Assembly (NCBI RefSeq): GCF_022539665.2 | Contig: NC_081331.1 | Span: 6,851,534 to 6,915,533 of the forward strand | Direction: 5' to 3' | DNA length: 64,000 nucleotides | Origin: Daphnia carinata | Taxonomy: Eukaryota; Arthropoda; Branchiopoda; Diplostraca; Daphniidae | In this document: piece after piece, positions 1 to 13,651 of the stretch | How positions within the stretch are numbered: the first letter of the stretch is position 1 | Layout: each line of letters starts with the position of its first letter | Notes under the pieces: model-generated | What the model saw: the letters and a program-made list of their open reading frames with translations, nothing else | Database searches by the model: none | What the model was told of the DNA's origin: nothing | Made by a program: the position numbers and the translations under genes

Positions 1-3000
1 GGTAGGTGGAGGGGCGAAAAGAAAAAAAAAGGAGCATTCCTCTACTCGTGTATTTATACATACATATATGCGTGTATAAATATATGTGTATGCGTGTTGT
101 TTCGGATGCATAGGGTGCCTTCTGGTGTGGCTGCTGCTGACTTTGGCACGTCGCGGGCCGCATGTCGTCAAACTAGCGCTCCGTCTCACACTCGGAGACA
201 CGGTCTCGCCCCGAGCTCGACACGACGACACCCCAACCGTAGCCATCATCAAGGCATCTTGGTCATTGCCAAGAGAAAGAACCTGTCCACCATCCGCCGT
301 ATATATAAATATATACGATGCACCATTATTCAAAATTGCGCAGAGGGAACGGGCGCCGACTCGTTCTTCATTCCTGTTGTCTTTTGTTTGTTTGGTTCTG
401 TTTTCCAACACTCTTTTCTCAAACAGCTTTGACGTTCGTTAATCAAAAGCATCGAAAAGTGCGTTCCTTTTTTAAAAAATATTTTTTATTTTCTATTTGC
501 TGTTTTTGTTTGTTCCATCTTTCTCTTTCTTCAGTACACACATCATCCGCTCCAGAAGCAGCGGACGTGTAAATCATTGCATCTGATTTATGTGAGCCAA
601 TCTAATATTCAAAACTAAGATAGAGAAAAAAAAAACAAGAAGGGAATCAAAAAACGAGAAAAACAAGGCAAAGTAGATTGTTATAAGAAAACAAACAAAT
701 GGAGAACAAAATTTTACGAAAATCGGCTGGACAGTTGGAACAGGAGACGTGACTTGAAGTACGACACAGATGATCTGGCCTTCGTGTCAAAAAATGATTA
801 TCTACTGAAGACGAAGGGTGTCGCATCGTAACAGGTGATACGAACACATTCTCGTGACATAAGGTTTATCTATTCTTTTTTTTTTCTATTAAATGAACAG
901 GCAAAATAATTGACCCTAGCAAGTATCTGCATTAAAAAAAGAGAAAACCAAATTCTTCAAAATCCTTAAAAATCGCCAACAGCGGTCCATCCCGCGTTCT
1001 TTATTAACAATTCAAATGTTCATGATTTTTTAATGAAATATAAACATACTTTTATGCAGCATTTTTAAATCGTTAGATGATCCGCCTTAGTCTCATTTAC
1101 CAGACGCTGAACTGGGAATGATTACAATGTAACAGATAATTGGGGAATAGGTATGCCATGTTCGCTCCGCCCGACTACTTTTGCGCTGTTTTTCTCAATC
1201 TGAATATTTGTTGTGATGTCCACTTTTTTTTTTTATTTTCAAACAAAAAGTGAGGAATAATATAAAAAAAAAAAGATGGGGAAAAGAGCTGGCGCTTATT
1301 CAAAAGATGATCCGCTCTGCACTGCCTCTCGCCACCGCCGCAACTCACGACAGAGTTCCATTCATTCCTGGCGAGAGTTATATATGTATTTACGTCGTTT
1401 CTAAAAGTACGAAACGGAGACAAAAAAAAAAGACAAACATAGTTGATGCAAGCGAGAAAAAGAAAAAGAAAGAGCGCATAGCAAAGGCATAATTTAAAAC
1501 AAAAAAAAAAAGGGGAAAAAAAAAACGAGACAACAAAAACATGTAGTTGGAAAGAGTTTAACCAGCAGACAGAAGAGTTAGAATAGCAACGGAAAATAGA
1601 CGAGGATTAACTCATTTGACAGCGTCGTCACGTGTTGATTTAGAACGGTCCTTTTTTTTTTTTTTGCTTCTCTCCATCCTTTTCGAAAAACCCATTCACA
1701 AAATATTTAGATGTACATAAGCGAGACGTGAGACGACGGAAGGGCGGACAACACATAGCCCGTTTGCTGGCACGTGCGGCCGTCACTTTCAAAGCCATTT
1801 CGCTCATCCATTTTTTTTTCTTTTTTACTCTTGTCATTTCGTATTTCTCAGCTGCTAGTTCTTCTCCAGAAAGATGAGCACTTCATTCAGATTATTTCGT
1901 ACCAAATCGAAAAACTTTTTTTTTTTTGAATTCATTCATTCCAATTGGATATTTTTATAACTCAGGCCTATCTGGCAGCCATTGCTTGAATGAACTCCAT
2001 TAGTTACGGTGAGCGAATAAGATTGCTGTTTGTATTTTTTCCAGCAATAGATCTATACTCTAATGCTTTTCTTATGGTCATCGGCTTCTGTACAACAAAC
2101 CGCCCATCTGTGGTATATAATGCAAACTTTTTTTTTCCCCACAATAAACGACATGGCCATCAAGTTCATAATGCTGCATCTATAGGCCTGTATGGCCTTA
2201 AGTTCTATGCACTGGATTCCTTTGAAGGCGGCAAGACCAGTGAGAACGCCCAGGTATTATAGTAGTCGCAAAATCCTCCTCAAAAAGAGGCAATTGTAAG
2301 AAGCAAACACTAGATTCGATTCATTGATTTGACCAGCTTGCAATACACTATTCAAACCAATTCAAGCACCGCCCAAAACTTAAAGAGCCTAAACAGCCTT
2401 TGGATAAAAAGAAATAGACTAAAAAGACTCGATACTTTTCAATGTTTGACAATAGGAAGAACTATAAACTGATCCATTCCGATGAATGTGTATACACTCT
2501 TGAGTTGAGTGTCTTCTCATTCTAAAGCGGCCCACGGTGCTCTCCAGCTACGACGGCCAACAATAGGGGCTCACCGCCCTTCTCAGCAAGAGCTAAAGCA
2601 GCACCAGCAGCTAACAGCAGCAGCTTTTTAGTAGTTCATGGTGGTATGTGTTGTGCCCTGTACCACGTGTCATGCTGTTGCTTCCCCTTTTTTTTGTTTT
2701 CATGTTCTTCTACATCTACCTTATTCTACTTGGGATTCCTTTGGTCCGTCCTTTTCTCTTCAAAAAGAGATAAATTGTGGCTGGAAAAAATGGAGGCCGT
2801 GCCGTATTGCTCTCTGCTGGCGAACAACAATAGAGTGTCACGGCGAGGGGGCGTTGTTACTGTATGTGGCAGCAAACGACGAGGAAGCTGCGTGAGGTCG
2901 CCCGGCGCCCTCCCAAGCTATTCGACGATGAAGAGAGTGCGAGAGAGAGAGAAACAGCCCCCACAAAAAAAGACAACATGCACAGCTGGGTTGGTGGGTC

Positions 3001-6000
3001 AGGCGCGTGACCTTTAACACCGGCCCGTATACGTACCCGATATGAATCTCTTCTAGCCGTGCATTTTCTTTCTTTTTTTTTTTTATAAATCCATATTTTA
3101 CGAGCTATGCGCGTACAAATGTCACCTATACTAAAGCCAATCTCAAAAGGAAATTCATACTACCATGGAACGTCTAGACCAGTTGAAAGGCACACGAATG
3201 TCAGCCATTAAATGGCAGAGCATTCGTTTGTTAATAAACTGAAACATGCTGTGCATTTCAACCCAACTTGAAATCAAAATTAAGTAGTAAGTCTAGAGTG
3301 TTAAGGTGTAAATTAGCACATTTATCAGTTGGTAAGGTAACATGTCTGCATTGAGTTTTTCCTTCAGTATTCGGCCGGTTTGTCGTACTCTCTTTTTAGT
3401 TTCTTTCTTTTTCTAAGAAGAGATAACACTGGATTATGGAACTAATTCTTTGCTTTCGTTCATGAACTACTGGACGAAAAGACCCTCGGTTGCTTTCCAT
3501 AATACAAAGTGCGGTGCATCCTTCTTGGGGTAGCCTACATAGACCTCTAAATACCTGTGCGGATTTGTTGGAGTTGACTGCCAATCCATCACCGAAGATG
3601 GATGGACGTTGACCCTGACTCTGATTGTAAGGCTAGTGGGGAGAGTTAGAAAAAGAGAAAAGAGAGAGAATAGGGAGATAAAGAGAGAAAGAGGGAGACA
3701 AGAGAAAACCCTAACGGGCTGATTGGCCTACCGCGAAACATCCATTAGCTCCGGCAACCGGCCGAGCGGAGCGGCTGCGCTGCCTTGTGTCACACAATCA
3801 TTGATAAATCAGTGACATCGGTCCTACCGCGGCCGTTCCATCAGCCTCCCCTATCCATGCCCCACTCTATAGATTTATATATAGAAAGCTTAGGGCTGTA
3901 ATGTACTTTTGTACACAACGCTGGCCTACCCATTGGGTCATCCAATAATCATGGAACAATTTCCCCCTTGTCTTGTCGCGGTGTTCACACCATCACTCTT
4001 TCTACCACTTTTTTTTTCCTTTTTCTATATTCCACAGCCCTTAACTGAGGGGTTAGAAAATTGTACCGTCTCACCCCCCCCCCCCTCCAATCACTAAAAA
4101 GATCGAACGACGTTCCATTATATAAATATTTAGATGTCCAACGCCCTTCTCGGTTCGGTAGATAGACATCGTGTTACAATAAACGAAAGCGTTCTTTTGT
4201 GATAGACCAACACAATTGTGATGTCGTCGTACCTCGTGAAGATGAACAAAACTATCCGCACGTAAAAAGGGTAATTTAAAAAAACAGCCGGCGTACGTCG
4301 TAGTGATTATTAAGAATTGCGCACTACGTAAATTCTATTTAGATCGTATGCCGTTCTTCTAAGGTAAATGTGCTTACACATCGATATTTTTAAGGATCGC
4401 TTGTAAATTATCATTTATCTAAATTCGTTTTGACAAACGAGAAAGGTGACTGTTGTTGATGAATTACGGAATGGAGTAAGCGTGACAGAAACACTTGAGT
4501 CGTCCAATACATTAACGGCAAAGCACTGGGCGACTTGCATCCGTGGTATAACATACTGTTACATAAGACTAACTGTACAACTCTTCATTGGTTAATGGAC
4601 AAAAGACAAATGGTAGACTCTGACAAATAGGTCCTTGTACGTCGTCTAACATTCTTGTTAAGAAACTATGCCGATAACGACTCGCCTTATGCTCCTTATG
4701 TTGATCAATAAGTTCTATCGTGTCCGTAGCCGATCTGCAGTTCTATTCTTTCGCTCTTTTCGAGTTTCAACTTAAATAACATTTTGCATCCCCACTTATC
4801 CGTAGTTATATTTTGAAAAAAATACATCGTACACATAAATCAAGAAGCTATTTTGTTGATAAAATGGAGGCGCGTAAGCACTTCAGACGTGTATATAAGC
4901 TTTACCGATAGGCTTCAAGAGTAAAAAGCTTCCGGAACATTAAAAAATACGGGCTGCAACACACAGACCATGTACAGTCGGAACAACAAGACATAATAGG
5001 AGAGACTCTTTCTTTTTTTTTTTTTTTTTTTCTCTTTCATTTCCATTTTGTGAATGGCTAAGAGATCGGGTGTGGGTCGAAAGAGGAAGAGGAGGAGGAC
5101 ACACAAATATTTTTCCAAGCAACTAGCAAAAGAAAAGCGCCTGAGAAATGAAGAAAGGAGCAGAAGAGAAGGGAGAGGATAAACGAAAACAAAAATATTT
5201 AAAAGAAAAGTGAAAAGAAATAAAGGGGAATTCAGACAGAAAAAAGAAAACAGCTCCGTGAGTCGATAGCATAGTTGATGGAAGTTATTTGTTCGTTATC
5301 AGATTGAAAGATCGGGTGCAGCAAGTCGACGCTGTATATAAGCAACAGCATCAGAAGTATATAGCCAGTCAGCCAGAAGAAAAGAGCCAGGATGAGCCGT
5401 TGCCAAGTCACAGCCATTTGCTCTATAGTGTCGTCCGATGCTTTATACAACGTATATGGGGCCACATGCATACAAGATGATAAGTTTCTCTTTCTGACAG
5501 GTTGACAGGTGACTGACTTGCTCAGCGTCAGCAACGAGAAGGTGCGGAGTCGACAAGGTGAGCTCGCGCGGGCCAAATCTACGATGAATATCAGCCATCT
5601 CGCCGTCCGTTTGATGCGAGCGAGAAACGTCTTTTATCAGTTGTATGGATGCGAAAGAATTGAATAAAAAAAAAAGAGAACAACTCCCTTTTCTCTCGTT
5701 TAACTCGGGATAGATTTTCCCCCTTTCTAGTTCGATAATACGCGGCAAGAGTTTCGAAGCGGCCGTATACACAATACACTATCTAGGCCCCTATCTGGCA
5801 TTCCTACAGCTATATGAATATCTGATGGATGGATGTGTACACCAACTTGGTACGTGTTTTTTTTTTCTTTCCAGGCCGTGTTTCAAGTCACTTTACTTTC
5901 TATACCATATGCAGGGGAGTTTATCACTCAGGTGACCTTTATACAAAACTGTTTTACAGGTGCTCCAACCCCTTTGCATGGGTTTTTTGAACACACACAG

Positions 6001-9000
6001 AGCGATATCATACGTATACTGAAATTCCTTCAACTTTATCATGGTATTACACCTCTCCTTGCATACACCAACATCAAGAGACAACGAATGTTAGTCATGT
6101 CTCTGTTGGAACATTCGTTTTTATAGATGATATTAAATTTATTACACTTAATCGTTTTGAACGAGCATTTAAATTATTATTTGTTCAACACATTTTCATC
6201 CAAATGAACTGACTGGAGAATTTTGTTATTAATAACGGAGCTCTTAAAGAATAACAGCGCAGTTATTACAGCCATATGTTTAAAATCCAGAGGAAGGAAA
6301 GCAAGTTGTTTGAAAACTGGCCCTGTCAAATGACGAATCGCAAAATGATTACGTGCACGTCACGTAGGAATGAATGCGTAAGTCACGCAAGTCGAAAAAG
6401 AGCGAAAAAAAGGAGATCGCGGAGACGTGAAATGACCAGCAGATGGGTTGGGCTGTTTCAACATTGAAAGGGAAACTATCATCTCAGTTCAGCGAACCAC
6501 GTAATGAAGTTTTGGGCCTTTCTTTTACGGTAGTGCCCTCCACCCTCTCTAGCTATTTAATGCGTTCTTATATCCTAACGCTAACGGTGGGGGGGCATTT
6601 TTGTTCTGCTGTCGACTTGCGAAAGGATCAGCTGCTGATGTGTATCGCTAACATAATGTAACACGCCACGGCTATGCATCAAATAGGAAACATTCTGTGC
6701 GGGAATGTCACCGTATTTGAATAAATGGCCACGTTTATATATTTTTCTCTCCCAGCTGTACACGCGTGAATGGAATTCAATTAGAATTTATATTGCCCCA
6801 TAGGCAACTCGGTAAGATCCGACAGCAGGAGCTGCTGCCGAATACGTTAGCGTTTGAAAACCGCCAAAGATGCTGGCGGGTTGACACGTCGAAGGGGGCA
6901 TTCATCATCGCTGTTTTTCGTGTTCCTTGAAGTTTTGGAAGTCTGATGCATACTTACATATAGCCTCTGTCTAAAAAAAAGAGCATAGAGGCTTATCGTC
7001 CCATGTTCATCACAATCGACTGTTTCATATCAAGATTGGGGGCTGTTCTTTTCTGACAATCGACCTATGACCTCCTCGGTGAAGTCCGCCTCTTCGTCAT
7101 CCGATTGCTCACCTCAGATAGCCATCGCAAAAAAATAAAACCCCTCTATGGATATTACTAATCGATTTATCTAGTCATACCATCTAGAGGAGAAAGGCGG
7201 AATGCCTTCAGCCTCGTCCGAGAGAGAGAGAGAGAGAGAGGCTTTTGAATTGTTCCGGCGATCCAGCCAATGCTTTGACAAATCTTCGGGAAGAAGAAAT
7301 AGACAAGTTCTTATGTTTACAAGGCTGTTTTACCATCGACGTGAAAAGCAATCATTCAACTTCATCCTTTTATTATGTAGATGATGAGATCGAAGGAGAT
7401 TATGCGCTGACGTCGCTCAGAGACTGCAACAAAACTAAGTAAAAGAGGGGGAACAAGAAAACGAACGGAAAAATAAAAGGCTCCGCCTAGCAGCAAGAAG
7501 CGCCAGTCTCGTATAATTGCAGTTTCCGGAGCCAATTGGCGTGAAATGGACCCGCTGTGTTGCGTGCCGTTTACGTATACAACTACATAATATATATCGC
7601 CTGTATTCTCCTGAGCATCAGCACAAACACACACAACACATACACACAGCAGGCTCGTAAAAGTCTGTGGAACGAGAGGGAGAGGGAAGAGTAGGGTTGG
7701 ATGAGACCAAACTGAACAGATTTACCAAGTGAAATTACCCTCGGGGATAGGTCGTTTTGTTCAACCATCTCCCTCAGCTCCAGTACGTTACACTTGCACG
7801 CCGAGTAGATCGGAGCCGTTCTAGCTGTCGAGGGGATCTACGCGCAAAGATGCTCGAGCAGTTCAAATCCCGTATGATCCAGCAAAAGTCGACAAGAGAA
7901 TAAAGAAAATGATATCGTTTAGACGGGTGAAACGCACACTGGTCGCCTTTTCTCCCTTTCCTCATCGTCGCTAAAAAGCAATTTGCATTTCAACTTGCTA
8001 CCAGTTTGCGAGATAGGGCCGTACGCGACAGTCATGCTCAACACTTTATTAGCATATATATAGATCAGTGAAACTCTGGTTGATCCCCACTGCCGCGATG
8101 GTTCCTACCATTTTGGCTGATACTCGCCTAAAGTCACTATAACCCGTCGGGGCTTTATGTATTACGGTCGTAATACATTTTTTTTTTTTTTGCTTGTGCG
8201 TATTATTCTATATGTGCCCAACAAATCCGTTTTCTATTTTCAGGACGTGACATTTGGATTCAATCAAAAACTCTTTGCATAAACAAAAGCGACTAGATAC
8301 TTGTCTTATTACCAAGCTATTCGCTAAGTCTTATTTGATTATAAGAGACGATGGCTACGTCTTAATCTTTCTCTAGTATATGCAAGAATACTGTGCGTTT
8401 TGGAAGTAGAAATTTCTCGCCGACTTTCAAGTGCATGGCTCCATTACTTTGCTTCAATGAGTGTGCGAACTAAATGTGTAATACAAAAATGGAAGTTGTG
8501 TCTATATTAGGGATGGAAACATTCTTCTTTGCTTCTAAATGATGTTCTTTTTGAGGATGCAATTTGATTTTGTCTAAGAATAAACAGATAATTTTTCAAA
8601 TTAACGTATCAGAAGCGGAGTCATCCCAAATTATTATTCTATTGTCTCATTTACAGGAGTATCATACTCGCAAGAAGACCATGTTTAATGATGATTATCA
8701 AAGTTAATTAAGTTTTGATAAAATCATAAAGAAGTTGAAGTTCCTCTATACTCGGCTCGACACCAGCGTCGGTTCATTACGCAGTTACTCGTTGTGGTGG
8801 GAATGCAGCTATTGGATTCGGAAGCAGAGCGAATGGCATAGCGGCGGCGTCGACCATCGTTCTTTTATAGGGTTGTTTCTTGTGGGCGCCGACTGACAAA
8901 ACATGACCCATGCCATCGTGTTGACTTATAACTGTTGCGACTAGTTCAGCAAAAGGGATTGGGGCGGTCATAGGGCTTGATTACATGATTATCTCTCACA

Positions 9001-11250
9001 GCACTGCTCCCTTTTCTTTTGTTTGCTACTAGATTGTACTCTTCACGCTATGATACCCTGTTTTTGTTGGAAGGCGTCGGCTAGTGTAAGTAATACGCGG
9101 AAATCCTTTCGGGAGTCTTACTATGAAACCATGGATAGAGACAAGAAACAGTATAATACAAGTATTTTGAATTACCTTCTGCGAGTGATACGCTAGACAA
9201 TTATTGTCTGTGATGGCGGTTTATGTTAGGCTGTACAGTAGAAAGCATTATAACATGGGTTAGCCAATAAAAAGCTCCAGCTGGTGATTTTTGGACATTA
9301 CGTTGTAAAAACGCATTTCTTTCAACCAGTAATAAAAAATAAAACAAAAGATGGTGAAGGAGAAACGGGAAAAGTTAATCAACGGGTTGACTTTCACGTT
9401 GCAGTGCTTTAGTTTGCAAAGCTACGCGTGAATAATAATCAACAAAAATAGATTTTTTTAGGTGCAAAGTTTTTGGGTTTTGCAGGGTCAACAACCGAAG
9501 CGCGGTTCGATACAAATTAGTGTTTAAATTTTACGTATAGGATTATGGTCAAAGGGCCGCATTTAGGCCTGTTCGTAATAATACTTAGGATATTGAAGTA
9601 CAGATAAAATCTTGAATGGATTTCGGTTTCATGTGAACCGTATGACTAGGTCATCTGGTGAGTCCAGATTCTTCTTACTTAAAAACAAGTTTACAGTTTA
9701 GATGAATATCTACTGGCGGCCGGCCGCTCTGACGGCGTCAAATAAAAGAAAAGTAGTAAGCACGGCAGAGTTAAGCGTAGTGGAAATGAGAGAATGGAGC
9801 GAGAGCCACGTGCTGCACTTGAGACCCTGCCGAAATTGGATGGGTCTTTTGTCTTGTATTTCATTGCGATGATATTGAACAGCAGGGAAGTCTAGAAAGA
9901 GATTGGACAGGGGTTAAAAGAGTTTGCATTCGGTTCTATCGACAAACTGTGCCCTTCATGGAAAACAGTTGCGCGCAGGCACACGCCGTCGGCTTTCGGC
10001 GGATAACAATGGCGCCGCCGACGCCTCTCGTGCTCGCAAACACGCACCGCCTTCAATGCCGATAACGAAATCGCTACGTAAATATCAGGTCAAGTTTCAC
10101 TCTTTTTCGTAGCCTTAGACGAAGTTGTTACATTCCGGAATCTAGAATTAGAGGCCTAGACTATTCGAAGGCTCACTGTGGATGTTGTGTTGAACAATGC
10201 GATTTTCTTTTAATGTATTATCCATAATATACACGGCTTCAAATAATGGATTTTGATTGGTTCATTTTGTAACAGCGCATTAAACCGTATTAAATGCAAA
10301 ACAAGTTGGTACTAAACTGGAGGGTTCATCAAATGGTTTAGCCACAGACCGGAGAATAAGGATATGCTGTAATCCAGTATTAATTTTGCTGCAACCGAAT
10401 GAAAATCTTCAAACACTTCTGATTGCCTAATATCAAATCCTTTAAGATCTATCGATAGTATTCGCCAAAAGGTGCCATATCTCGTATTGTTAAAAGTGAC
10501 GAAAAGATGCACTTTGAAATAAAATAAGAAGTGAAATGCACGGGACGGGAATAAAAAATAGCTGGTTTTAACTCTTTGAACAATCATTTAAAAATATATT
10601 TCAGATAATGGTAATACTAAGCTGCGGGAAAGTCCCCCGTTTCGTGAAACTGTGTCTAGTTCGTTTTTCTCTGGAGAACAGAAATATCCGAAAGTATATC
10701 AATGGGAGCATACTAATCTGATTCAAACTTGCTCTTTACGCTTGTCTTTCTCTCCCGTCTGACAAACTTCCTCTTTCCATGTTATACTGATCTCAATGGG
10801 TTTCTAGTGTGCACTTTCAGTCCGACGCTGCAGATGGGAGGAGACAAGTTGAAAGCAAAACCCCGGTTCACTCTTCACCCGCCTCCTCCATTTGGGAGCT
10901 TGACGTTTTGGCATTTCAACCGGAACAAATCGTCTCCCACTCTCCATCTTTCCCTCCACTCCCTCTCGATCTCGTTCCTTCACTCTTAACTCGGCTTCCT
11001 AATCTCAGCCTGTCACGCGGATCGTCGCCTCTTCGCGTTTTATGTATAGTGTCGTTCGTCGTAAGACAAACTTTTCATCCGTTCAATTTCGAGATTTCAG
11101 TCGATAAAGCTTTGTCACTGGCTGGTCTATCATGGGTTACAAGATCTACATCATGGATTGTGGCTAGCATAGTTAATTTCATTATTTTCCTAGATCCAAA
11201 ATAAGAAAAGCATATTTCTAAAAATTCACAGTGTATTCTTTTTTTTAACC
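1..11250. other. gene-poor non-coding DNA
   Basis: I find no protein gene here that I can support. Open frames are short, often lack an ATG, and run through homopolymers. The DNA is AT-rich with many A/T runs and scattered GC-richer patches at about 110-260, 2780-2930, 3740-3860, 9715-9740 and 10800-11060. The last patch is pyrimidine-rich and resembles a promoter or untranslated leader, but no coding frame follows it. Isolated splice-like sites occur, for example a strong acceptor ending near 5875, without a convincing partner exon. Regulatory DNA or untranslated exons of a distant gene are possible. No tRNA or rRNA was seen. Confidence 0.5.
7221..7240. repeat. (AG)10 microsatellite
   Basis: Ten uninterrupted AG units in non-coding DNA. 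Confidence 0.95.
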
Positions 11251-12295
<1,045 letters not shown>

Positions 12296-13624
12296 ATGGG
12301 GAGAAAACAAGCTCTTAAAACGTTAAAGGAAAAGGCGGTTGTCGAAAAAACGGTTGTGTTTAAATGTAACCAAAAACGTAAACGATTCAGCCAACCTTTG
12401 AAAGAATCGAACAAACCATCAACCGTACGAGACCGGAAAAATTCCCTTACAAAACTGGTATTTTTAAACCTTTGCTTGTTTGCTTATAATATCTCTACGA
12501 TATTTTACATTGCTCCCTGTAGTTGAAAGCCCTAGAAACATCTAGTGGAATCAATGCAATGCTGTTCCTTCACTCACCAAATTGGAAAAAGTCCTCAGTA
12601 AGAATCAGAGTTTACGGGAGACTAGGAAGAAGAATGAAAAAGACTCCAGCCTTTAAGTTAATCCAAAAAACTTTTTACAAAGAAGTTTCTTTATTCAATA
12701 AGACCCGCCCTCCTCCAGCTGAGGATAGAAATGCTCTTTATGTACACACAGAGGATGAACCAAATCCAGCTGAAGATGAAACACTTGCTGAAGATGAAAA
12801 AGTTCTGGATGATGGTGAGTTGTGTAATTAAGCTTTTTCATTTTGAACTGTATATAATATTTGTCCTTTTTAAAATTTTAGCTCTGCAGGCAATGCCCAG
12901 CTATAAGGGTGAACATCTAAATGATGACATACCTAGTGAATTTGAGAGTGAAGATGAAGGTGACGAATCAGATAAAGACCTTATCTACATGTCAGATGAA
13001 GATGACAATAAAGATGTTCCTACAACATCCAAGAACAATCCAATGGTTATCTTGCCTGGAATTAATGCTTTGGCAGCCTTGCTTAATCTCACACCAGTTG
13101 CAGCATCGACTAGTGCCGTTCCTGTAACTATCCCCGCTACTCGCACTCCTGTTACTGTTTCGTCTACCTTCCCCTTAAAGGTCAAATCATCACCAGCCCT
13201 TACTCCTGTTACTACCTCTTCTAGTACCGATTCCAAGGACATCACGCCAAGTTGTGTTGAAACCCCAACGAAGAAAATGGACGAAGTAGCAATGAAAAAA
13301 AAGGAATTATTGAATAAAAAAAGAAGAGAAAAGTACCAAGCCAGCGATAAATGCAAACATGGTAGCCGAACAATATATGCCAGCGATGATGATGAACGTC
13401 CGCTGAAAAAAGGCAAAACAAGCCATGATAAAAGCGTCTCGAATTCTAAGGACGAAATTGACAATGCAAGCTCTTCATCAGGTATTATTTTTAAAAGAAC
13501 GATTATCCTATTAAAAATATTGGTATTATAATAGTCGTTCTTAGATTTACCTAATGCGTCCAATATCGATGAAAAGTCCGATACGGTAACTGTGGCAGAG
13601 CAGCTTGAAGCAGAGTGGCAGTAA
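12296..13624 (+). CDS. unrecognised acidic/basic, probably nuclear protein
   Basis: Four exons join in frame: 12296-12457, 12523-12814, 12882-13481 and 13545-13624. They give 377 residues with a TAA stop. All introns are short (63-67 bp) with GT/AG ends, which supports a real gene. I do not recognise the family. Residues 1-130 are basic. Residues about 172-193 are strongly acidic with S-D-E repeats that resemble casein kinase 2 sites. Residues 199-282 are rich in Ser, Thr, Pro and Val and are probably disordered. Residues 282-302 are a Lys/Arg block that fits a nuclear localisation signal. There is no signal peptide or membrane segment. The layout suggests a chromatin- or nucleolus-associated protein, but that is inference from composition only. 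Its neighbour in head-to-head orientation is the KIAA1143 homologue. Confidence 0.75.
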
Positions 13625-13645
13625 TGGAGCTTCAAAAAGCTCTCG

Positions 13646-13651
13646 AATAAA
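13646..13651 (+). terminator. polyadenylation signal AATAAA
   Basis: A perfect AATAAA lies 21 bases after the TAA stop of the 377-residue protein gene, on the same strand. It fits a very short 3' untranslated region. Confidence 0.6.

Noticed and set aside
2192-2262. Exon-like segment with CTATAG acceptor and CCCAG/GTATTA donor reading LYGLKFYALDSFEGGKTSENAQ-like sequence
   Set aside because: Only 71 bp, with no partner exon in either direction and no recognisable family. Chance splice sites are common in this DNA.
2520-2640. Minus-strand Leu/Ala-rich frame resembling a signal peptide
   Set aside because: It arises from GCT/CTG repeats. There is a stop just upstream and no in-frame ATG.
5833-6126. 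Plus-strand frame following a strong poly-T/CCAG acceptor near 5875
   Set aside because: The acceptor is good, but no upstream donor exon, no clear terminal features and no family resemblance could be found.
7245-7442. 65-codon plus-strand frame with mixed composition
   Set aside because: Starts at TTG directly after the (AG)n repeat, with no ATG, splice partner or recognisable motif.
7855-7885. TTCAAATCC string resembling a tRNA T-arm
   Set aside because: No matching A box, anticodon stem or acceptor stem at the right spacing.
8777-8971. 64-codon minus-strand ATG frame in a GC-richer patch, with an internal TATAAAAG
   Set aside because: Short, no signal or domain. The TATA-like string inside it could equally mark regulatory DNA. 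Evidence is insufficient either way.
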